A stretch of 18,908 nt of DNA from contig CAKPDZ010000028.1 in assembly GCA_934149155.1 (NCBI GenBank), positions 1 through 18,908 on the forward strand, written 5' to 3'. The DNA is from an uncultured Clostridia bacterium. Its GTDB lineage: Bacteria > Bacillota > Clostridia > TANB77 > CAG-508. A program made the translations under genes and the position numbers. Within the stretch, counting starts at the first letter, position 1. Every line of letters begins with the position of its first letter. The notes below the pieces were generated by a model, which saw nothing but the letters and a program-made list of their open reading frames with translations, did no database searches and was not told where the DNA came from. Positions 15,031 through 18,908 of the stretch are shown here, one piece after another.

Positions 15031-15103
15031 TTTAACTTAAACTGTTGAACAATATAAATTGTAATATTATTTTAATTATATTTTTTAACAGTTTAACTTA
15101 AAC
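15031..15103 (+). repeat. Long imperfect hairpin flanked by a 12-bp direct repeat
   Basis: Positions 15037-15057 pair with 15076-15096: a 21-bp stem with one C/T mismatch and one G-U pair, around an 18-nt loop. The sequence TTTAACTTAAAC occurs at 15031-15042 and again at 15092-15103. The stem is almost all A/T and lacks a T-tail, so a normal intrinsic terminator is doubtful. It fills most of the gap between the SNF2 gene and trmFO. Confidence 0.65.
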
Positions 15104-15127
15104 GTATTAAAAGAAAGGATAGTAATT

Positions 15128-16504
15128 ATGAAAGATTACATAGTAGTAATTGGAGGAGGACTTGCAGGGAGTGAATCTGCATATCAAATTGCAAAACAAG
15201 GAATAAAAGTAAAATTATATGAAATGAAACCAATTAAATTTACAGAAGCTCATAGTAATAAAGATTTAGCAGAAATAGTATGTAGTAATTCATTTAAATC
15301 AAATTTACATACAAATGCTTGTGGTTTATTAAAAGAAGAATTAAGATATTTAGATTCATTGTTAATAAAAATAGCAGATGAAACGCAAGTGCCTGCAGGA
15401 CAGGCATTAGCAGTAGATAGAGAATTATTTGCACAAAAAGTAACTCAAGAAATTGAAAATAATCCATTAATAGAAATAATACATGAAGAAGTAACAAATA
15501 TAGAAAAGTTTGCGCAAGATGGAATTGTAATTATAGCAACAGGACCATTGACATCAGAAGAAATGGCAAAAGAAATCTCAAAAATAACAGGACAAGATAA
15601 ATTATATTTTTATGATGCTGCAGCTCCAATTGTTACAAAAGAAAGCATAGATTTTAATATAGCATTTTGGGGTAATAGATATGAACAAGAAAAGCAAAAA
15701 GATGAAACGATTGAGCAATGGCAAAGTAGAATTAAAAATCTAGAAGCAAGTTATATAAATCTTCCGATGAATCAAGAGGAATATGAAAAATTTTGCGATG
15801 AGTTAATAAATGCAGAGGGAGTAGTATTACATGAATTTGAAAAACGAGAAATTTTTGAAGGGTGTATGCCAGTAGAAGTTATGGCAAAAAGAGGATTAGA
15901 TACTTTAAGATTTGGACCATTAAAACCAGTAGGATTTGATGACCCAAGAACAGGAAGAAGACCATATGCAGTAGTTCAATTAAGACAAGATGATGTTGAT
16001 GGAATGATATTTAATATTGTAGGATTTCAAACAAATTTGAAATTTGGAGAACAAAAAAGAGTGTTTAGTATGATTCCAGGACTTGAAAATGCAGAGTTTG
16101 TAAAATATGGTGTAATGCATAGAAACACATATATAAACTCAACAAAACTGTTAGACAATACATATAATCTTAAAAGTAATAATAATATATATTTTGCAGG
16201 ACAAATAACAGGTGTTGAAGGATATGTAGAATCAATTTCATCAGGAATGTTGGCAAGTTTAAATGCATGCCAAAAATATAAAAATAAAGAAAAAATAATA
16301 TTACCAGAAACAACAATAATTGGAGCATTAGCAAAATATATTTCAACAGAAAATGACAAATTTCAACCAATGAATGCAAACTTTGGAATAGTTCCAACAT
16401 TAGATGAAAAGATAAAAGATAAAAAAATAAAATATGGAAAACTTGCAGATAGAGCACTTGTGGATTTAAAAGAACAATATTTTACAAAAAAAGAAAAAAA
16501 TTAA
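15128..16504 (+). CDS. trmFO: Methylenetetrahydrofolate-tRNA-(uracil-5-)-methyltransferase TrmFO
   Basis: TrmFO makes ribothymidine at position 54 of the tRNA T-loop, using methylenetetrahydrofolate as carbon donor and FADH2. The 458 residues show the FAD-binding GGGLAGSES (9-17), VCSNSFKS with Cys52, VPAGQALAVDR, Cys246 in FEGCMPVEVMAKRG, LRFGPLKPVG, and the C-terminal FAGQITGVEGYVES. Cys52 and Cys246 correspond to the two functional cysteines of the family. Length is about 20 above the usual 435, apparently because of an inserted charged segment at about 182-205 (NRYEQEKQKDETIEQWQS). AAAGGAT lies 8 nt before the ATG. No terminator is visible downstream. Confidence 0.96.
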   Translation: MKDYIVVIGGGLAGSESAYQIAKQGIKVKLYEMKPIKFTEAHSNKDLAEIVCSNSFKSNLHTNACGLLKEELRYLDSLLIKIADETQVPAGQALAVDRELFAQKVTQEIENNPLIEIIHEEVTNIEKFAQDGIVIIATGPLTSEEMAKEISKITGQDKLYFYDAAAPIVTKESIDFNIAFWGNRYEQEKQKDETIEQWQSRIKNLEASYINLPMNQEEYEKFCDELINAEGVVLHEFEKREIFEGCMPVEVMAKRGLDTLRFGPLKPVGFDDPRTGRRPYAVVQLRQDDVDGMIFNIVGFQTNLKFGEQKRVFSMIPGLENAEFVKYGVMHRNTYINSTKLLDNTYNLKSNNNIYFAGQITGVEGYVESISSGMLASLNACQKYKNKEKIILPETTIIGALAKYISTENDKFQPMNANFGIVPTLDEKIKDKKIKYGKLADRALVDLKEQYFTKKEKN

Positions 16505-16514
16505 CAAAAAATGC

Positions 16515-16543
16515 TTGTAGAAAAAAATACGTTGTGTTAGAAT
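16515..16543 (+). promoter_or_regulatory. Probable promoter of the coiled-coil protein gene
   Basis: TTGTAG (16515-16520), 17-bp spacer, TAGAAT (16538-16543) with an upstream TGT extended -10. A second fit, TTGTGT 16532-16537 with TAGAAT 16555-16560, overlaps it, so the exact start is uncertain. Confidence 0.55.
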
Positions 16544-16572
16544 ATAAAATGTAATAGAATATATCACAAATG

Positions 16573-16618
16573 AAAGGAGTTTATTAAGTAATTAATTACT
16601 TGATAAGATTGGAAAATG
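16573..16618 (+). promoter_or_regulatory. Distant Shine-Dalgarno with intervening 11-bp hairpin before the start codon
   Basis: AAAGGAG at 16573-16579 is 36 nt before the ATG at 16616, too far for normal initiation. Between them, 16581-16591 pairs with 16596-16606 (11 bp, one G-U, loop TTAA), including the perfect palindrome AAGTAATTAATTACTT at 16586-16601. With the hairpin looped out, the effective spacing is 10 nt. No upstream in-frame start fits, because a TAA lies at 16604-16606. Confidence 0.65.
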
Positions 16619-18142
16619 AGAGGATTTGAAGAGATACAAAAAATAGTAAAAAATTTTGTTGAAGAATCAAAACAAGCTAAACAACAAATTATAGAGATAG
16701 AAAATGAAAGAAATAATCTAGCACAAGAAAGAAATGAAAAAAAAGAAGCTAATATTCAAGAGAATTTAGCTAAAATTAATGAGCTTGGAAAACAAATTTC
16801 TAAATTAGGTAATCAAAGTCAAGAATTACAAAATAAACTTGATAAACGTTTTTTTGAAGTTAAAGAATTAGTAAATCTAATGATAGATAACAAAATAACA
16901 GAAGAAATGAGAAAAATTCGTAAAATAAATGAAGTTAAAGAAGAATACATGGAAAAAATTGCGCTTAAAGAAGAAAGAAATGCTAAATATGAAATACAAA
17001 AACAAGAGTTTTTTGAGAGATTTGGAAGAATGCCAGAATTATCAGAAAATGCTAAAAAAGAAGATGCAATTCAAGATAAACAATGTGAAAAATATAGAGA
17101 AAAAGCAGAAGAAAAACAAGAACAAATAGAAAAATGCCAAGAAAGTTTAATAGAATTTGTTGAATTTAAAAATGCTGTTACAAATAAAGATTGGACAAAA
17201 ATTATTTGTAATAAAAAAGAAAATGAAGAAGAAATTGTAGAATTGCCATTAGTTGAAGAAATAGAAATAGAAGAAGTTGAACCAATACAAGAAGTTGAAG
17301 TAGAAGAATTTCAACCTATAGAAGAAATTTCAATAGAAGAATTGGAAGTTGAACCTTTTGAGGAAATAAAAGAAGAAAATTCAACAAAAGAAAATAGTAT
17401 AATTTCAGAAAACATTGTTGAAGAAAATGAAAAAAATGAAATTGATCAAATTGAAGAATTAGCAAAAGCAATAGTAGAACAAATAGTTGCAGAACAAACT
17501 GAACAAATAAATAAAAATATATCAGAAGAAAAAGAGATAATAACATTTGAAGAAAAAAATACAGAAAAATATGACGAAGTATTGAATGAACCAGTAGTGT
17601 TATCAAATATAATGGTTAAAATTGAAAATAATGAATTAGTTTATAAAGTACAGGCTAGTAATGGAGAAGAAGTATCAATAAAACCTACAAAATTAATTAC
17701 TGGAAATGCATTATTAAAAATTAAAGAAGAAATAGAAAAAGTAAAAGAAATTTTAATAAATTATGCAGTAGTAGAATATAAGCCTTTAGATAAAAGTGTA
17801 ATTAAAAAAATTGATCCACTAGTTTGTGAATTATTAAATAAATTTGCAAATAAATATAACTATGATGCAGAAATGCTTATTTACAATTATGCTATGTCGT
17901 TTGCAAAAAACGAAATGTTAAGAACTGATTTTGTATCAATAACATATAATATTGCATATATAGATGGAACAAATTTAAGTAAATTAGAAAAACGTGAAAT
18001 TACTAAGATATGTAAAAAAGCTTTTAAAAATGAGAATGTAGATATAATAGGTAGAAAATCAACTTTTAGTGGGATAAAATATATTTTTAAAAGATTATTT
18101 GCAATAAATAATGAAAACAGATTACCTGAAGGAAAATATTAA
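16616..18142 (+). CDS. Coiled-coil protein with acidic repeat region, unknown function
   Basis: I do not recognise this 508-residue protein. Residues about 10-180 are a Lys/Glu/Gln-rich coiled coil without membrane segment or signal peptide, so it is probably cytoplasmic. Residues about 203-330 are strongly acidic and include a loose repeat of about ten residues (EEIEIEEVEPIQEVEVEEFQP at about 214-234, partly restated to residue 250). This part is probably extended or disordered. Residues about 330-508 form a folded C-terminal domain, with VVEYKPLDKSVIKKIDPLVC, LIYNYAMSFAKNEM and SITYNIAYIDGTNLSKLEKRE, ending in a basic segment. No known catalytic motif is visible. The start codon is preceded by a distant Shine-Dalgarno and a hairpin. 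The gene stands alone between trmFO and rpsL. Confidence 0.75.
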   Translation: MRGFEEIQKIVKNFVEESKQAKQQIIEIENERNNLAQERNEKKEANIQENLAKINELGKQISKLGNQSQELQNKLDKRFFEVKELVNLMIDNKITEEMRKIRKINEVKEEYMEKIALKEERNAKYEIQKQEFFERFGRMPELSENAKKEDAIQDKQCEKYREKAEEKQEQIEKCQESLIEFVEFKNAVTNKDWTKIICNKKENEEEIVELPLVEEIEIEEVEPIQEVEVEEFQPIEEISIEELEVEPFEEIKEENSTKENSIISENIVEENEKNEIDQIEELAKAIVEQIVAEQTEQINKNISEEKEIITFEEKNTEKYDEVLNEPVVLSNIMVKIENNELVYKVQASNGEEVSIKPTKLITGNALLKIKEEIEKVKEILINYAVVEYKPLDKSVIKKIDPLVCELLNKFANKYNYDAEMLIYNYAMSFAKNEMLRTDFVSITYNIAYIDGTNLSKLEKREITKICKKAFKNENVDIIGRKSTFSGIKYIFKRLFAINNENRLPEGKY

Positions 18143-18163
18143 TAAAAAATAGAATAAAAAATA

Positions 18164-18192
18164 TTGACATAATCAAGTAAAAATGATAAAAT
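18164..18192 (+). promoter_or_regulatory. Promoter of rpsL
   Basis: TTGACA (18164-18169), 17-bp spacer, TAAAAT (18187-18192), with a TG one base before the -10 hexamer (extended -10). It is a strong promoter, as expected for a ribosomal protein gene. Confidence 0.88.
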
Positions 18193-18194
18193 AT

Positions 18195-18250
18195 AAACCG
18201 CGATGGAAAACCTATAAAAAGGAAATACATAGCGGTTTTAATTATGTTAA
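18195..18250 (+). promoter_or_regulatory. Leader hairpin of rpsL, possible attenuator or autoregulatory site
   Basis: AAACCGC (18195-18201) pairs with GCGGTTT (18232-18238). After one mismatch, ATG (18203-18205) pairs with CAT (18228-18230). A short T-run and TTAATTATGTT follow. It begins at about the predicted transcription start, so the messenger's 5' end is folded. It could attenuate transcription, bind a ribosomal protein or stabilise the transcript. Confidence 0.55.
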
Positions 18251-18281
18251 AACAAAAAATAAGAAAAGAGGTGAAATTTAA

Positions 18282-18695
18282 GTGCCAACAATTAATCAAT
18301 TAGTAAGAAAAGGAAGACAAACATCAAAGGCAAAATCTACAGCACCAGCATTACAACATGGATGGAACTCAAAAAACAAAAAATTAACAAATAACAGAGC
18401 TCCACAAAAAAGAGGTGTATGTACAGTTGTAAAAACAGTAACACCTAAGAAACCAAACTCAGCTTTAAGAAAAGTTGCCAGAGTTAGACTTTCAAATGGT
18501 TATGAAGTAACATCTTATATCCCAGGTATAGGACATAACTTACAAGAACACAGTGTAGTTCTAATTAGAGGAGGAAGAGTAAAAGACCTTCCAGGTGTTA
18601 GATACCATATAATCAGAGGAACATTAGATACAGCAGGAGTTAAAGACAGAATGCAAGCTCGTTCTAAGTATGGAGCTAAAAAACCAAAAAAATAA
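18282..18695 (+). CDS. rpsL: 30S ribosomal protein S12
   Basis: S12 sits at the decoding centre of the small ribosomal subunit and takes part in tRNA selection. The 137 residues begin MPTINQLVRKGRQ and include the conserved KRGVCTVVKTVTPKKPNSALRK segment (decoding loop) and RGGRVKDLPGVRYHIIRG, with lysines at the positions linked to streptomycin response in their usual state, so no resistance change is seen. The tail ends in RSKYGAKKPKK. The start is GTG, with GAGGTGA at 18268-18274 spaced 7 nt. In most Bacillota rpsG follows immediately; here the next 213 nt contain no rpsG start and instead hold a long inverted repeat. Confidence 0.97.
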   Translation: MPTINQLVRKGRQTSKAKSTAPALQHGWNSKNKKLTNNRAPQKRGVCTVVKTVTPKKPNSALRKVARVRLSNGYEVTSYIPGIGHNLQEHSVVLIRGGRVKDLPGVRYHIIRGTLDTAGVKDRMQARSKYGAKKPKK

Positions 18696-18705
18696 AAAAT
18701 AAACT

Positions 18706-18810
18706 AAATCAGGCATCTTGCACATTTTCGACATCTATTGCAAACTTCGGCATACAAATGTATAGCCTCACCTTGCAATAAACATCAAAAATGCACAATA
18801 TACCTAATTT
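18706..18810 (-). ncRNA. Candidate long-hairpin RNA transcribed toward rpsL
   Basis: Arms 18706-18743 and 18773-18810 form a 38-bp inverted repeat with nine differences. On the minus-strand transcript eight of these are G-U pairs, leaving a single mismatch; on the plus strand the same eight are A-C mismatches. The 29-nt interior holds a second stem (GGCATACA 18749-18756 with TGTATAGCC 18759-18767, one bulged base) separated by a 5-by-5 internal loop. On the minus strand a T-rich run follows the stem (18685-18705), like a terminator. No promoter was found before the window edge, so the RNA may be the end of a longer transcript. The family is unknown. Confidence 0.6.
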
Positions 18811-18908
18811 ATTTAATTTTTTGAATTAATCAGATTAGTGCACACAATTTACTAAATTAAGGTACTTAAATTTAGAATAGATTATGTAGCACTATACGGG
18901 AAAGATTA
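18811..18908. other. Noncoding right edge with a small AT-rich hairpin
   Basis: No gene is seen. CTAAATTAAG (18852-18861) pairs with CTTAAATTTAG (18865-18875), one bulge, and a GTGCAC palindrome lies at 18838-18843. These may belong to the same minus-strand transcript as the long hairpin, but this cannot be decided from the window. Confidence 0.4.

Noticed and set aside
18738..18780. M-box (magnesium) riboswitch on the minus strand
   Set aside because: The minus strand contains AGGTGAGGCT, which also occurs in M-box leaders, but the rest of that aptamer's conserved core is missing and the flanks form one long hairpin instead.

Overview
This window is very AT-rich, with AGA arginine, ATA isoleucine and A/T-ending codons throughout. 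It has near-consensus TTGACA/TATAAT promoters, strong AAGGAGG-type ribosome binding sites, a Spo0H-type sigma factor and a folate-type TrmFO. Together these point to an uncultured anaerobic low-GC Bacillota, most likely a gut-type Clostridia. No rRNA, tRNA, CRISPR array, insertion sequence or prophage gene was seen, so this is ordinary chromosome with unusual noncoding elements.

Left part (1-2800). The window opens inside a gene whose C-terminus carries a Trp-containing 14-residue tandem repeat, followed by a thymidylate kinase. A roughly 575-nt region without a gene has its own promoter at 1079-1106. I interpret it as an OLE RNA (Ornate, Large, Extremophilic). Directly downstream is a 176-residue four-helix membrane protein with the DxxxD motif at D104/D108, matching OapA, the OLE-associated protein. 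RNA plus membrane protein form the most striking locus here. A convergent gene of uncertain, possibly GNAT-like, identity follows.

Middle (2800-9050). ruvA and rarA/mgsA are divergent from one short intergenic region with two strong promoters. Next come a membrane-anchored protein apparently split by a +1 frame change at GGG-TGA, a pair of half-size TauE/SafE (TSUP) membrane proteins, a 45-residue membrane peptide, a convergent carboxypeptidase-regulatory-like protein with a Cys/His-rich tail, glutamate racemase (murI) and sigH. A perfect 14-bp inverted repeat lies upstream of murI.

Right part (9050-18908). An apparent operon holds a membrane-anchored phosphodiester glycosidase (NAGPA family), cytidylate kinase (cmk) and an HD phosphohydrolase. 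A large SWIM/SNF2 helicase, trmFO, a coiled-coil/acidic protein of unknown function and rpsL (GTG start) follow. The coiled-coil gene has its Shine-Dalgarno 36 nt from its ATG, with an 11-bp hairpin exactly between them. Downstream of rpsL, rpsG is not found. Instead there is a 38-bp imperfect inverted repeat whose differences are almost all G-U-compatible only on the minus strand, suggesting an unannotated structured RNA transcribed toward rpsL.

The genes are mostly housekeeping: nucleotide kinases, peptidoglycan precursor supply, recombination and fork repair, tRNA modification, ribosome and transition-state sigma factor. They lie in short, separately promoted units. The OLE/OapA locus and the terminal minus-strand hairpin are the best candidates for further work.
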